Below are positions 33,535 through 45,768 of a DNA stretch of 64,000 nt, one piece after another. The notes under the pieces are model-generated. The model was not told the DNA's origin. It saw only the letters and a list, made by a program, of their open reading frames with translations, and made no database searches. The stretch is from Cryptomeria japonica (Eukaryota > Streptophyta > Pinopsida > Cupressales > Cupressaceae). Position numbers and translations under genes: made by a program. The stretch spans positions 41,901,140-41,965,139 of the forward strand of contig NC_081411.1 in assembly GCF_030272615.1 (NCBI RefSeq). The letters are read 5' to 3'. Each line of letters begins with the position of its first letter. Within the stretch, counting starts at the first letter, position 1.

Positions 33535-34478
33535 TAGAAGTTATTGTTGTGGGTACTATGAGAGATATAGAAGTAAAAATAGCAGCTTTCCCTGAAGCTA
33601 CTTATAAAATGGATGTAATTGTTACAGATACCAAGTCACATTATGGCATGCTTCTATCTAGACAGTGGGCTGCTATTGTTGGAGGACATCTTTAGTTGGA
33701 TTTATCATATGCAACTATCCTAGTGAATGGGAATTCTATAAAATTGTACTGGGAACCACATGCCCCAAAGGTTAATGAAAAAATAGATCCAAACATGCTT
33801 AATTGCATGATTGATGTGGATCTTGATAACTTCAGGATTGAACCCATTCAGCCTCAGTTGAAGAATACTAATCCTATTATTGATGAGTTGGAATCGCAAC
33901 AAGAAGGCCTATGGCAGATGTACTTTGATGGAGCTTGCTCTACAGAAGGGTCTAGAGAGGGAGTGCTATTTGTTTCTCCATCGAGTATTACTTTCAAGTA
34001 TTCTTTTTTGTTAGCATTCCAATGTACAAATAATATAGCTGATTATGAAGCTCTGTTATCGGGTTTAGAGATTGCTAAAACACATGGGATCAAGTTGTTA
34101 CGGGTTTATGGAGACTTTGAACTTGTAGTGTCTCAGATATGGTCAAGATATGCATCTAAAAATGACAAGTCAAAAAGGTACCAGCATGCTGTTTGGGATG
34201 TCATTGAACACTTTGATTCATTTTCCATTGATTGGATTGAAAGTTCTCAAAAAAAAATGGCAGATTTTTTAGCTAATGTTGCATTAAAAAATGATGATGT
34301 AACATTGACTAGAGTTTCAATAATTGAGACAAAAGCCAGACCAGCCATCCCAGATAATATGTATAATTGGCAAGTCTTTGAGGATGATGAAGATATCCTT
34401 AGATTTGTACAATGCATAGATGGCTATGAAGGTCAAAAGATTGATTGTAATGCATTGGTGGAGATAGTAGATGGATAG
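33535..34478 (+). pseudogene. Element A protease remnant and upstream RNase H
   Basis: The frame opens with the C-terminal half of a Tat protease (DTKSHYGMLLSRQWAA), whose Asp-Ser/Thr-Gly active site has been lost. TAG at 33693 interrupts it. From 33912 an archaeal-type RNase H follows: MYFDGACSTEGS, NNIADYEAL and VYGDFELVV keep acidic positions, though AEYEA reads ADYEA. It continues to PDNMYNWQVFEDDED and a stop at 34476. The RNase H lies before the RT, unlike in element B, where it lies after. I recall plant Tat-type polyproteins with this order, so it is a lineage trait and not a rearrangement. Confidence 0.78.
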
Positions 34479-36010
34479 GAAACAATTTTTGGAAGTGACA
34501 TAGTGCCGCTAGAGACAAATGAAATACCTAGGGGACTAGTTGAACTAGAGGGTATGTTCAGTTACTGTGATGGTCACTTACATCAAGCATCATCTACAAA
34601 GTTGGAGGAATTGGATGAGGTGAACTTAGGGACATAAGCATCCCCTAAGTTGGTGTATATTGGGAAGAACCTATCTCCTCATATTAGGGCTAACCTCCTT
34701 AATTTGCTAAGGAAGTACAAACATGTTTTTGCTTGGTCCTATGAGGACCTTAAGGCATATAGACAAGACTTATTTCAACATGAAATTCCTCTGCATCCTG
34801 ATGCTAAGTCTTTTCGACAGAAGCAAAGATCTATTAACCCCCTTTTGGAGACCAAAATGCAACAAGAATTAACCAAGTTAAGGGAAGGGGGGATTATAAA
34901 ACCTATAATACATTCTTCATGGGTGTCCAACTTGGTCCCTATCAGAAAGAAGAATGGGGATATAAGGCTTTGTGTGGACTTTAGAAATTTGAATGTTGCT
35001 TCTCTGAAAGACAATTATTCTTCCCCAAATATGGAGGCTATGTTACAAAGGGTAACAGGTTGTGATTTATTATCAATGATGGATGGGTTCTCTGGTTATA
35101 ATCAGGTATTAGTAAAGGAGTCTGAGCAATTTAAGACTACATTTACTACCCCTTGGGGGACTTATGTATATGTGAGAATGCCATTTGGTCTAAAGAATGC
35201 TGGAGCTACTTTTCAGACAACAATGGATGTAGCTTTTAAGGAGTTTATCAACATCATAATGGTTGTTTACTAGGATGATTTGACATGTTTCTCAAAGAAG
35301 GCAGTTGACCACTGCGGTCACTTGGAAAGGGTCTTTTGCAAGGCTCTGGAGTTTGGTGTATCCTTGAACCCCAAAAAATGTCATTTTGCAGTGACTGAAG
35401 GAAAATTATTGGGGCATATTGTCTCCAAGGAAGGGGTTAGGTTAGACCTTGAAAGGATTGAAGCTATAAATAATGTACCTCGGCTAAAGAATGTTAAAGG
35501 GATTCAGTCTTTCTTGGGCAAGGTGAATTTTGTCAGGAGATTTATTGCAAATTCTATTGAAATTGTCAAGCCCATTGTGAAGCTTTTGAAGAAAGATGCA
35601 AAGTTTTCTTGGGATGAAGAAGCAGCACAAGCTTTTGACAAAATCAAGAAGGCTATTCAGGAAGCATCAGTGCTAAAATCACCTGATTACAGTAAGCCTT
35701 TCTCATAATTTTCTTTTGCTTCTTACCACACAGTAGCCGCAGTTCTACTACAGAAGGATGGTGAAGGATATGAACATCCAATTGCTTTCTATAGCAAATC
35801 ATTACAGGTTACTGAGTTAAAATATAAAATCATGGAAAAACAAGTGTATGCTCTAGTCAAGGCCATTAAAGTATTTCACCCTTATCTAGTAAATGCTTGA
35901 ATTGTAGCCTATGTACCACATGCAACTGTGAAAGACATTCTGTCCCAATCTGAAGTAGCTGGAAGAAGATGCAGATGGATAACTAGAATACAAGATTTTG
36001 ACTTAGAGAT
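34479..36010 (+). pseudogene. Element A reverse transcriptase and RNase H, with stops
   Basis: RT starts near 34650 (VYIGKNLSPHIRANLL, FAWSYEDLKAY) and shows SWVSNLVPIRKKNGDIRLCV, DGFSGYNQ and MPFGLKNAGATFQ. The catalytic YxDD motif reads Y-stop-DD because TAG falls at 35271-35273. The frame then continues (LNPKKCHFAV, LLGHIVSKEG) to TAA at 35706. The gypsy RNase H follows in decayed form (TVAAVLLQKDG, HPIAFYSKSLQ) without its first Asp. The enzyme cannot be made from this copy. Confidence 0.88.
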
Positions 36011-37350
36011 CAAGATCATCAAATAATGTTACTTTTGATGTTAATAATGTTGAAACTGAGGAAGTCCTAGTCACTAGTATCGAGAGGTAACCATTGTATT
36101 TAGATGTGGTATATTTCTTGAAGAATGCCTCATGTCCAGAAGGTATGACACACAACCAGATGAGAAAATTAAAGTTAAAATCATAGAAATATGTTCTTAT
36201 TCAGGGAGACCTGTATTGGAGGAACAGTGATGGGATGCTACTAGTTTGCTTAGAATAATTCCAAGCTGGGAAGGTTCTGAAAGAGATGCATAGTGGGGTG
36301 TGTAGAGGCCACTATTCAGCTAAGACTACTACTGGTAGGATAATTAGAGCAGGGTATTATTGGCCAACCTTGTTCAAGGATGCTCATAAATATGTTAAAA
36401 AATGTGATCCTTGTCAAAGGTTTTCTTCTAAACTAAGGTATGCTGGTGTTTTGCCTTTGAATTTTGTTACAGTTGAAGCCCCTTTTGTTCAATGGGGCAT
36501 TGATTTGATTGGAGAGATAATAGAAAAATCAAGCAGAGGTCACAGATGGATTTTGATGGCTACAAACTATTTCACCAAGTGGATTGAAGCCATACCTACC
36601 AAACAAGCTACTAGTAAGGTAGTCATTAATTTCTTGATGGATAATATAGTGTCAAAGTTTGGTGTGCTAGCTAAAATAATCATGGATAATACTATGTGCT
36701 TCAGGTCTTAAGAGTTTGCAGAGTTCTATGCTAAATATGGGATTATTATGTCATACTCTTCACTTGACCACCCACAAGGAAATAGCCAAGCAGAATCGAG
36801 TAATAAAAGGCTCCTCAATATCATCAAGAATATCCTAGACGAAAATAAAAGGTCCTGAGATCAAAAGCTTAGGTTATCTTTATGGGCTGACATGGTGACT
36901 GTAAAAAAGGCCATTGGTACATCCCCTTTTGAGCTAGTTTATGGAGTGAAAGCCAAGTTACCTGTGAATAATTTGCTTCCAGTTTACCAATTTTTGCAGA
37001 TTGAAGAACTAGAAATGTCTGAACCCATGGAAGAAAGAATGATTCAGTTGGTTGAGCTAGACAAAATGAGGACTGCAACCCATAAAAGGAACATGAAACT
37101 TCAATTACAGTCGAAGTACCTTTTTGATAAAAGGACTAGTGCAAGAAAGTTCCAGATTGATGACATGGTGTTGTAGTGGAATGTAAAAGAACAAGACAAA
37201 GGCAAGAATAAGAAATTTGAATCACTGTGGATAGGCCCTTTAATTGTTTGTGATATCAATGGAAAGGATTCATACTTCTTGCAAAGAATGAATGGCGAAG
37301 TATAGGAATTTCCAGTGCATGGACAATTCCTGAAATACTACTTCTCTTGA
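36011..37350 (+). pseudogene. Element A integrase, with stops
   Basis: The zinc site reads MHSGVCRGHYSAKTT and CDPCQ. The core has WGIDLIG, IIMDNTMCF and PQGNSQAESSNK, so all three acidic residues are present. Stops fall at 36709, about 36856, 37174 and 37303. The C-terminal part (SPFELVYGVKAKLPVN, LWIGPLIV) is typical of gypsy integrase without chromodomain. The frame ends at TGA about 37350, roughly 185 bp before the 3' LTR. Confidence 0.87.
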
Positions 37351-37533
37351 TCTATTTCAGTCCATGCATAGTAGTTGTAGGCTGTATATATTTGCTTTCA
37401 GTTGTGTGTTTTTCGATAAGGAGCCCCTGTTTTGAATTGAGGAGAAGCCTTTTGTTCTTGTCGGTCTGCGGTCCAGAGTTTTTGCCAGATTCTTGTGTTG
37501 GTCTTGCATCCAACCATCCCCAGTTAGAGCCAC
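37351..37533 (+). other. 3' untranslated region of element A
   Basis: This short stretch lies between integrase and the 3' LTR. No clear polypurine tract was found at its end. TCCCCAGTTAGAGCCAC at 37517-37533 resembles the reverse complement of an Ogre-type primer site and abuts the LTR start TGTTGGGACTC. Confidence 0.5.
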
Positions 37534-38424
37534 TGTTGGGACTCATAAAAATCATTCTAAATTTGGCGACCCAATGAAGCCTTGCTTTATAGTTTTCTCT
37601 TCGCGGCTTTGTTTTATGGTAAGGCAAGCACATTTTTGTAATTCACTTTGAACTTGAACCCTTGAACCTTTTTGGTTCAAGGTTCAAGGTTCAACTGCTT
37701 CTCCTGCTCGTGTCGCAGCTTTGTAATATTTTTAATAAGCATGTGCAAATGCATAATGTCTGTTTTGAACCATTTTCTAATCAGTTCAAGGTTCATGGTT
37801 CAATGTCCCGTTCTTTGTATCCAAGGCCTTTTCTCATTATTTTTTCACTTAAGTGAAAGGGCATGTGCGTCATCAAGGGCCCCTTTTGTGTCTAGGCCTG
37901 GGCGGGTTCTGATAAATTTAAATTTTTCCCAAGTCTTATGTCATTTCCTATGTCTCTGTTGGGCTTCCTAAAGATCGAGCAGGTTCTTATTGATCCTACG
38001 GCTTTCACTATACCACAACCCAAAAGTGCTCAATGGTTAATAGTTGCGACATGCCGACTAAGTGGTGGGACCCATGAGAAAGGTGCAGAGCATATAAATT
38101 CATCATCGACCATCAAAAATTAAGTTCTAAAGTTATCTTGATGACCCGATGGAAAGGGCTGAGGCGAACCTTTTATCCCACATTGGCCCCAGGGAGGAGC
38201 ATTTCAGTATTTATATGCAAGGCCACGTATATCTTAAGTGCTTATGGGCTTTTGGTAAGTGGCCGATCAACAAGGTGGTAGCCCCCCCACCTGCGTGCGC
38301 ATGCATCTCAGAGTGACTTAATTTTGCAGCAAAAAGGAAAATTAAACAATGGGCAAGTTACAGAAGATCGAATGGTGGTCGGTATATTGCATGATGAAAG
38401 TGCTCGACTGTTAACAACCGCGAC
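37534..38424 (+). repeat. 3' LTR of element A, part 1
   Basis: Starts TGTTGGGACTCATAAAAATC and follows the 5' LTR from 4513 to about 5408. Interrupted by element C after CGCGAC. Confidence 0.88.
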
Positions 38425-39608
38425 TATTGGCATTATGATGACATTGTGATTTTCATTGATGGACACACACTTTCTTGATGATGGACACACACTTTATTTA
38501 TGTATGAGTTATGGTCAACTGGTAATTGTTCCAAACTGGTATTGTGTATTATTGAATGTATAGTCTTTAGACTATCAGTATTTTGCAGAAAATGTTTACC
38601 GGTCATAGGTTGACTGAAGACCCAAGTGGTATGAGAATCCCAAGCAGTATGAAGTCCTCAAGTGGTATGAAGGACCCAAGCGGTAGTCGGAACACTATGA
38701 TCTACTAGTCTTTATTTTTGACAAATCGGTAATCGGTATATTGTATTAACCGGTATTACTATGTGATGAGTTACCAATCGGTATTTTTGTAATGTGTGAT
38801 GAGTTATCATCCACTGACACTTTGGTGGTGATTTTGTGTTGTGTTACCAAATGTGTCTAGATACACTAAACCTAGGAACTTGTAGTTCAATCCTATTGGA
38901 CCGACATGAAATCAGTTTCCTTTATAAGGACATCATGTCTAGGGTTTACAATAGAGACATATGTGTATGTGAGATAGACAAGGTTATGTGCGATCATTGA
39001 AGAGAAGATTAGGTCTATGTGAAGAAATAGAGTGTGGAGATATCGAAGACTGAAGTAATGTTGAAATGCATAAATAATGAGCTATCAAGGATCTAATTAA
39101 GCAGACTGTGCTATTAGCTAGATCACTCACTCGTTGATTACTCATATCTTCAACAAGTCTGAAACCCTTAACTAGGTAGGCCTAGAAAAGCCTTTGTAAA
39201 TCCTCTAACAAGGTGGTTCACAATTGCGGATCTGAAATCCTCTCACAAGGTAGTCTTTAACAGGACTTGTCTCCTAATAGAGATCTAGATTCCTAATAGG
39301 ATTTGTTCTGGTGAAGAACATTGTATGACCTTAATCGGTCTGACCTTAATCGGTCTTGTTTCTATTCTGCGGATAGTTACTTGTGAGTTTCTGCTCACCG
39401 TGGTTTTTCCCATTTGGGTTCCACGTCAAATATCTTCTGTTATGCTGATTGTTCTCTTGTGGGTGAATTATTTTTTTGCTATTTGGTTTTCATTTATCTT
39501 AATTGGTTTATTAGTGAGTCTGCTGTACCGGTTATCTGCTAAACTATTTAAGAGTTTTCTTACAACAATTTTTGGTATACTAATTCACCCCCCTCTTAGT
39601 ATTCATCA
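38425..39608 (+). repeat. 5' LTR of element C
   Basis: 1,184 bp. It is longer than the 3' LTR because it has about 210 extra bp near 38440-38650 (with a doubled GATGGACACACACTTT) and a doubled GACCTTAATCGGTCT near 39327-39360. The remainder is closely similar. Confidence 0.85.
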
Positions 39609-39610
39609 AT

Positions 39611-39623
39611 TGGTATCAGAGCC
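39611..39623 (+). other. Primer-binding site of element C
   Basis: TGGTATCAGAGCC, complementary to the 3' end of plant initiator tRNA-Met, two bases after the LTR end. Standard for copia elements. Confidence 0.9.
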
Positions 39624-39658
39624 AACCTTTCTATAAGTCTAACCACTTGGAAGGAGAT

Positions 39659-40934
39659 ATGGGGGAATACAGTGTGAGAGAACTTACTCATCATCTCACT
39701 CAGATTGAGAGAGCCTATGATGAACTCAAAGTCAAGTATAAAGCCTCTTTGGCCAAAAGAAGAGAGCATACTGAGAAATTGGTGGAACTTACTGAAAATA
39801 GCTCTTCTAATGAAGCAAACATGGATGGCCTAGTTGAAGAAGTTGAAAAACTGAATGAATCTAATGCCAACTTGAGAAGGGAGTTGGAAGGATTTACTAT
39901 CAGAATGTGTCAAGAGCTTGAGAACAGAAGGAAAGTTGAAGATCTGGTGAAAGACAAAGATCATGAGATCTCCAAGCTGAAGTAGGAAATCAGTACCCTT
40001 AACACTCATCTCCAAGAGAGTAAAGTGGAAAAAGAAGAAATGCAAGGTGAACTAAACATGGCTATTTATGAGAATGCAACCTTGAAGGAATCCAATGCTG
40101 CTATTTCCAAGGAACTTACTGAGTCAAAGGAGATGCTTGCCAAATTCAATCAGAGCACTGCTAAGCTAGAGCAAAAGCTTGAGTCAGCAAAACCGGTAAA
40201 GAATACTACTGGACTTAGTTTCTTTGGATATGAGGAAGGTGAGACCTCTGGAACAAAAGTTGAAGCATCAAAGAAGAAACCAACATCCAAGGATAAAGGT
40301 AAGCAAAAATTTAAACCTGTTTGCTTTAATTGTCTCAAAGAAGGACATACTACTAATGTGTGTAGAAGCAAGGCCTACAACAATTTTCCTTATTTTCTGA
40401 ACAATAAGCCTAGATCCAATGGATTCAATGGAAACTATTATGCATGCAACAAGTTTGGGCATAGAGTATTTGAATGCAGGTTAGTTGTGCACAATACTGG
40501 GAGATATCCTCAAAGGACTCAAGGAGTTTTCCTGGAACCCTCTGTGAACTGGAATCCCAACCGGTATAATACCTATTACCATCGGTCAGGTGGTTATCAA
40601 CTGGCAACCAGTTGGAGAGCAACTTGTTTGATCTGTCATGGTAGCGGTCACATTGCTACAACATGAAGAAGGAAGAATGGAAGTATGAATAACGGACCAT
40701 GGAGAACACTTGGAATGGTATGCTATCGTTGCAACAAACTAGGTCACATTGCCAGAACTTGCAGACTGATAAATAACTTATCAGATGTTGTACCGATCAC
40801 TCCAAAAGGGAAGATTGATGTTGAAACCTTCCAAGAAGATACGAATAAAACTTGGAAAAAGAAATTTGAGGAAGTGTCATAGGATGAACTAGTTTCTGCA
40901 CCTAGTGTGGAAGTCTCTGAACTGGCAAACTGAG
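39659..40934 (+). pseudogene. Element C gag-like gene with four zinc knuckles
   Basis: One frame runs from MGEYSVRELTHHL with stops at 39983 (TAG), 40664 (TGA), 40880 (TAG) and about 40932. The first half is a long Glu/Lys coiled coil. Then come CFNCLKEGHTTNVC (near 40322), YACNKFGHRVFEC with its first Cys lost, CLICHGSGHIATT, whose last Cys codon has become the TGA stop, and an intact CYRCNKLGHIARTC. It looks like the C-terminal half of a copia gag; the usual N-terminal UBN2 domain is absent. Knuckles bind RNA in the particle. Confidence 0.75.
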
Positions 40935-41305
40935 CTTCATAAAAGCTTAGGGGGAACATATCAGTGAAATGTTTCGAACCCCCGATTTATATCGGTAAAG
41001 ACCTTAACCAGTATATGTTACCTATCAATCAGTAGAAGACTTGAAGCGGTGAAAGGCAAAATTAGGGTTTATGCCCTAGCAGTGATGCATTTATTATGGT
41101 AGGTGAAAAATCTGTTTAAAAGGATTTTGGTCATCATTTTCACTTATCTATTTTTGAGTGAAGATTTTTCAAAGAGGAGAGTGACAATGAGCGATTCGTC
41201 TAGTGATTCAAAGTGAATTAAAAAATCTTGCAGAGGAATCCAACGACCTTTTTCAATCTATCAGTGAAAGACACTAAGCGATAATCCAGTAACCGAAGTG
41301 GTGTA

Positions 41306-44268
41306 GTGTGGGAAACATTGCTAAACCCTAAATTCCAGATTGTGAAGGTATTTATCAAAATTCTTGCTTCTCATTTATTCATGGCTTCTACATCGTACTC
41401 CAGTTCTAGTGTACTTGTGGATTTAGCTGAGTTTATTCAAAAGAAGATGAAATACAATGCCCTATCCCAGATACCCGCTAGAGTTATTGTCGAGGAAGAT
41501 ATTTTAGGATATATTGATTGTAAATTAGAAGACCTGGGATCTTGAGTGATCCATTCCCAACTAGGTCTGTTTTGTGGGGATGACAAGAAGATAAAACCTG
41601 AATTTAATATCCTTGAGAGGAAGAAACTGCCCAATGCAGTTTATTTTCTGGAAGAGTTCACTGAAGATCACATCCGCATCATCCTGAGCAGAGTACACAG
41701 TGATAAGATGCACCTCGAGTGCACACATGACATCACACCGGAGGCAATTCATGTCATCACCAGTTTCTACAACATTGGAGAGGTACCAGCACTAAGGAAG
41801 GTCACCAAATGGAAATGACTAAGCTCACTGGTTCTCTAAGTGACCAACGAGAGATGACTGTCAACACCATCAAAGATGATTTGGTTAAGTATGATTGCAT
41901 GGTGATTGGCTACCAGATGTTTTATGCCAGTAGAGTGAACTTTGTCCCTATTGCTACAGTGAATGTCACCTACAAAATAATTAAGGAAGACGCCTCATTT
42001 GATTTGTGTACCTGTTTGCAGAAACAATTGCTATTAAACCTAAATTCCATTAAATAGGATAATGCTTTAAGGTTCAGGTTTAGACAACTTCTGGTTGGTC
42101 TATCCTTCTACTTTCAAAGCTATTTCCTTGGAGTAGGTGATGTTCAATGGTCTGCTGACCAACCGGTTTCCAAGCAAATCAAAGAAAGTCTTCAAGCAGT
42201 GGGAACCAGATATCCTGAGGTTCTTAACAAGTATTTTGATGAGTTCAAATGGAAAATGAGCCAGAGAATGAGGATATCTGGTGATATCGTGAAGAAATAT
42301 GAAGATGACATCTGCTTCACAATAAAGGTAGATGAATGCATAATGGAAGCGGTGGAACCAAGAAAGGAAGCAGTTGAACCAATGGGGTATGAAGTGATGT
42401 ATGATATGTTGATCAGGTATGCCTCTACCCTTCTTGCCTCACCACTAGATGCCAAGAAAAAGAGAACCGACACCTACTTAGAGAGGGTAACACCGGTTGA
42501 AGAGCCTACACAGAAAAAAGGAAAGGCAGTGCCATCGATATCGGCGCTAGTTACCTTAGCTAGTCCAAAAGTGACCAAGCGATCACCTGCTAAGAAGAAA
42601 CCCGAGGTTTCTCCCGCTAAAGTATTTGAGAGGAAGCGGAAAACCAAAACCAGCTCACCAGAGTCAGAGGATACTGAACCAGAGGTACAACCAAAGAAGA
42701 CAAGGCAAACAAGCAAAAAGGCAAAATCTACCGGTAATGCACCTGCAACTTCTGCACTGGTAAATATAGATATTTCCTCTTATAAACCTTTGATACATTG
42801 TCAAAGAACAATTAAGAATATTAGGAGGAAATTGCTTGATGATTTGAGGGAGCATTTTAATGATTTTATTGATAGTGAGAAAGAAGAAGTAGAACAGGAA
42901 GTCATCAAGTATTTATGTATCAATGATCAGTCGCCATCTGAAATTAGATTGGTTACACTGAATTCTTTATACAATTCTTTGGATAATAAATGGCGCATTT
43001 CTATTGAGAGGGAACATGAGATCAAGGAGAAAATATTTGCAGAATACTTCCCTGATGCCTTTAAACTCTGAATTATTTGAAATTATGGATAAGAACAAAG
43101 GCCTCTTCTTCATGAGAAGAAGACTCAGGCTACTAGAAGGGAAAGCCCCTGAAGTGGTAAAAGACACACATCTACATGCTAAAGCTTTTGTCAAAATACA
43201 CCAAGTAGCTGAAGCCCATTAGAAAGATGAACTGGAACTTGACCTATCCTTAGGCAAACCGAATGAGACATTTCATGGTCAAGGTAAAAGAGAGACGAGC
43301 AAATTGATCCTATTAATGTGGATACTTTAGATGTTGAGGATGCCACTTTAAATAAAGAGAAAGAGAAATGAGATAAAGAAAAAGATGAGAAAGAAAAGTA
43401 GGACAAAGAACAAAAGAAGAAAGAGAAAGAGAAAAAAGAAAGACAGGAAGAAAACAAGAGAAAAGAGGTAGAGAATAAGAAAGAGGAAGAGAAGAAGGAA
43501 GAGGAGAAGAGACAGGAAGAGGAGAAGAGGAAATAGGAAGAGGAGAAGAGGAAACAAGAAGAAGACAAGAAGAAGGAAGAAGAAAGGAAGAAGAAGGAAG
43601 AGAAGAAAAAGAAAGAAGAGGAGCAAAAGAAGAAAGAAGAGGAAAAGAAAAGAGCCAAAGAGAAGAAGAAAGAAGAAAAGAACAAACAAGCAGAGACTCC
43701 TAGGGAAACCGGTGACCAAACCAAATAGGTTGACATCGCCAGTCCTATTGATCTCCAATCTGTAGATGAATCAGAGCTGCTTCAAAGCATAAAGCTTGCA
43801 CAGGAAAGATTGAAAGCATTGAGGAGGAAGAAGGAACAAGATGTCATTCAAACTATGGTTGACACCCTTACTAGTCTGATTCCTAATACTAACCTCCCTA
43901 GTACCGGTTCCTCTTTAGCTAAGCTTAAACTTCTTTGCATTGTTGTGGAGGACCAAGTACAATGCTTGGAAGATGTTGTTGCAGCCACTGCCAAGAGAAA
44001 TCATGAAAAGGCACTCAACACTGCCTTAGTCAAGAAATTGAATGACCTTCAGTCACAACTTATGAAACAAGAGAAGGATATAAGTGTTGCTATGGATGAG
44101 GGGAAATTACTACTGAGTAAAATCTACCAACCCCATCTATTCTGTGATGATGTGCTTAAGCAAAAAGATAAACTCCAATCGGAGTTACAAGCATATATAG
44201 GCAACTTCAAGATGCCATATGATTCCTTTACTACATATGGGCAAACAATTCATCACTATCACCTTTAG
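41306..44268 (+). pseudogene. Element C second ORF, function unknown
   Basis: A long decayed frame starts around VWETLLNPKFQIVKVFIK, with TGA at 41543, a frameshift near 41810, TAG at 42055, and a frame change at 43060-43300. It contains a folded-looking N-terminal half (EFIQKKMKYNALSQIPARVI, ITPEAIHVITSFYNIGEVPA), a Lys/Pro/Ser-rich middle, the 43318-43720 Lys/Glu-only coiled coil and a helical C-terminus (LLCIVVEDQVQCLEDVVA). No catalytic motif or known domain is recognised. It stands where pol should be. Stops and frameshifts mean this copy is not functional. Confidence 0.6.
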
Positions 44269-44808
44269 ACTACCAAGGTGGAATCATAAATCTGCAACTG
44301 GACCAAAGATTTGCAGGAGCTACCACTAATCTTATTGCCAAGGCTGCAGATTCTTCAGAAATATTTTCTCAATCTGGAAGCTATCATGGTAACTCAAGAT
44401 ATGAGTACCATTGATGCTATGGAAGAACTGGTATTCTAGATGTAGACAAAAAGTGAGGTTGCTACCTCATTACTTGAGTCATGGACATTTCCCATGAAAA
44501 CTTTTATTTAGGACTTCAAATCTGTTTTAGATAAGTTTCATTCCTTATTGTCATAAACATTTACTCTATCTTTATATATAAGGAAACAGGGGTTATTCTG
44601 CATTACTTTGTCATTGTTGGCAAAAGGGGAGTAGTATTTAAAATTTTGGTGAATGTTACCATTTCATGTACTTTCATAGAGTAGTGTACATTGTAATTTC
44701 TGCAAAAGGGATAGTGTATATGCCTAGGGGGAGTAATTTTGATTATGGCATATTCTGTTGTAAGAACACTTAGATGTCAAAATTTTCCTAAGTGTTGCCA
44801 TCAATGCC

Positions 44809-44820
44809 AAAGGGGGAGAT
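44809..44820 (+). other. Polypurine tract of element C
   Basis: AAAGGGGGAGAT directly precedes the 3' LTR start TGTTGGCATT. Confidence 0.88.
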
Positions 44821-45768
44821 TGTTGGCATTATGATCCCAAGCGGTATGAAGACCTCAAGCGGTACGAAGGATCCCAAGTGGTAGTCAGAATGCTATGATC
44901 TACCAGTCTTCATTTTTGACAAACTGGTAATAGGTATATTGTATTAATCAGTATTACTCTGTGATGAGTTACCAACTGGTATTTTTGTAATGTGTGATGA
45001 GTTATCATCCACCGATACTTTGGTGGTGATTTTGTGCCGTGTTACCAAATGTGTCCAGATACACTAAACCTAGGAAATTGTAGTTCAATCCTATTGGACC
45101 GACATGAAATCAGTTTCCTTTATAAGGACATCATGTCTAGGGTTTGCAATAGAGACATATGTGTATGTGAGATAGACAAGGTTATGTGCAATCATTGAAG
45201 AGAAGATTAGGTCTGTGTGAAGAAATAGAGTGTGGAGATATTGAAGACTGAAGTAATGCTGAAATGCATTAACAATGAGTTATCAAGGATCTAATTAAGC
45301 AGACTGTGCTATTAGCTAGATCACTCACTTGTTGATTACTAATATCTTCAACAAGTCTGAAACCCTTAACCGGGTAGGCCTAGAAAATCCTTTGTAAATC
45401 CTCTAACAAGGTGGTTCACAATTGTGGATCTAAAATCCTACCACAAGGTAGTCTTTAACAGGACTTGTCTCCAATAGAGATCTAGATTCCTAATAGGATC
45501 TGTTCTGGTGAAGAAGTTTCTATTCTGCAGATAGTTACTTGTGAGTTTCTACTCATCGTGGTTTTTCCCATTTGGGTTTCCATGTCAAATATCGTGTGTT
45601 ATGGTGATTGTTCTCTTGTGGGTGAATTCTTTGTTTGCTATTTGGTTTGCATTTATCTTAATTGGTTTATTAGTGAGTCTGTTGTACCAGTTATCTGCTA
45701 AACTATTTAAGAGTTTGCTTACAACAATTTTTGGTCTACTAACTCACCCCCCCTCTTAGTATTCATCA
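44821..45768 (+). repeat. 3' LTR of element C
   Basis: 948 bp, TGTTGGCATT to ATTCATCA. It lacks the two extra segments present in the 5' LTR. Element A LTR sequence resumes at 45769. Confidence 0.87.

Larger units (their letters stand above)
38425..45768 (+). mobile_element. Element C: LTR element with gag and unknown ORF, no polymerase
   Basis: LTRs at 38425-39608 and 44821-45768 share ends TGTTGGCATTATGAT (TA in the left copy) and CTTAGTATTCATCA. A TGGTATCAGAGCC primer site at 39611 matches initiator tRNA-Met, and AAAGGGGGAGAT at 44809-44820 is a copia-style polypurine tract. The inside encodes a coiled-coil gag with CCHC knuckles and a second long ORF of unknown function; no protease, integrase or RT was found. 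This fits non-autonomous TR-GAG-like elements mobilised by a copia partner. Its insertion splits the A 3' LTR. Candidate target duplications GCGAC and GTGAT do not match exactly. Confidence 0.85.

Noticed and set aside
43191-43758. Minus-strand Ser/Phe/Leu-rich frames resembling membrane proteins
   Set aside because: They are the antisense of the Lys/Glu-rich tract of element C.
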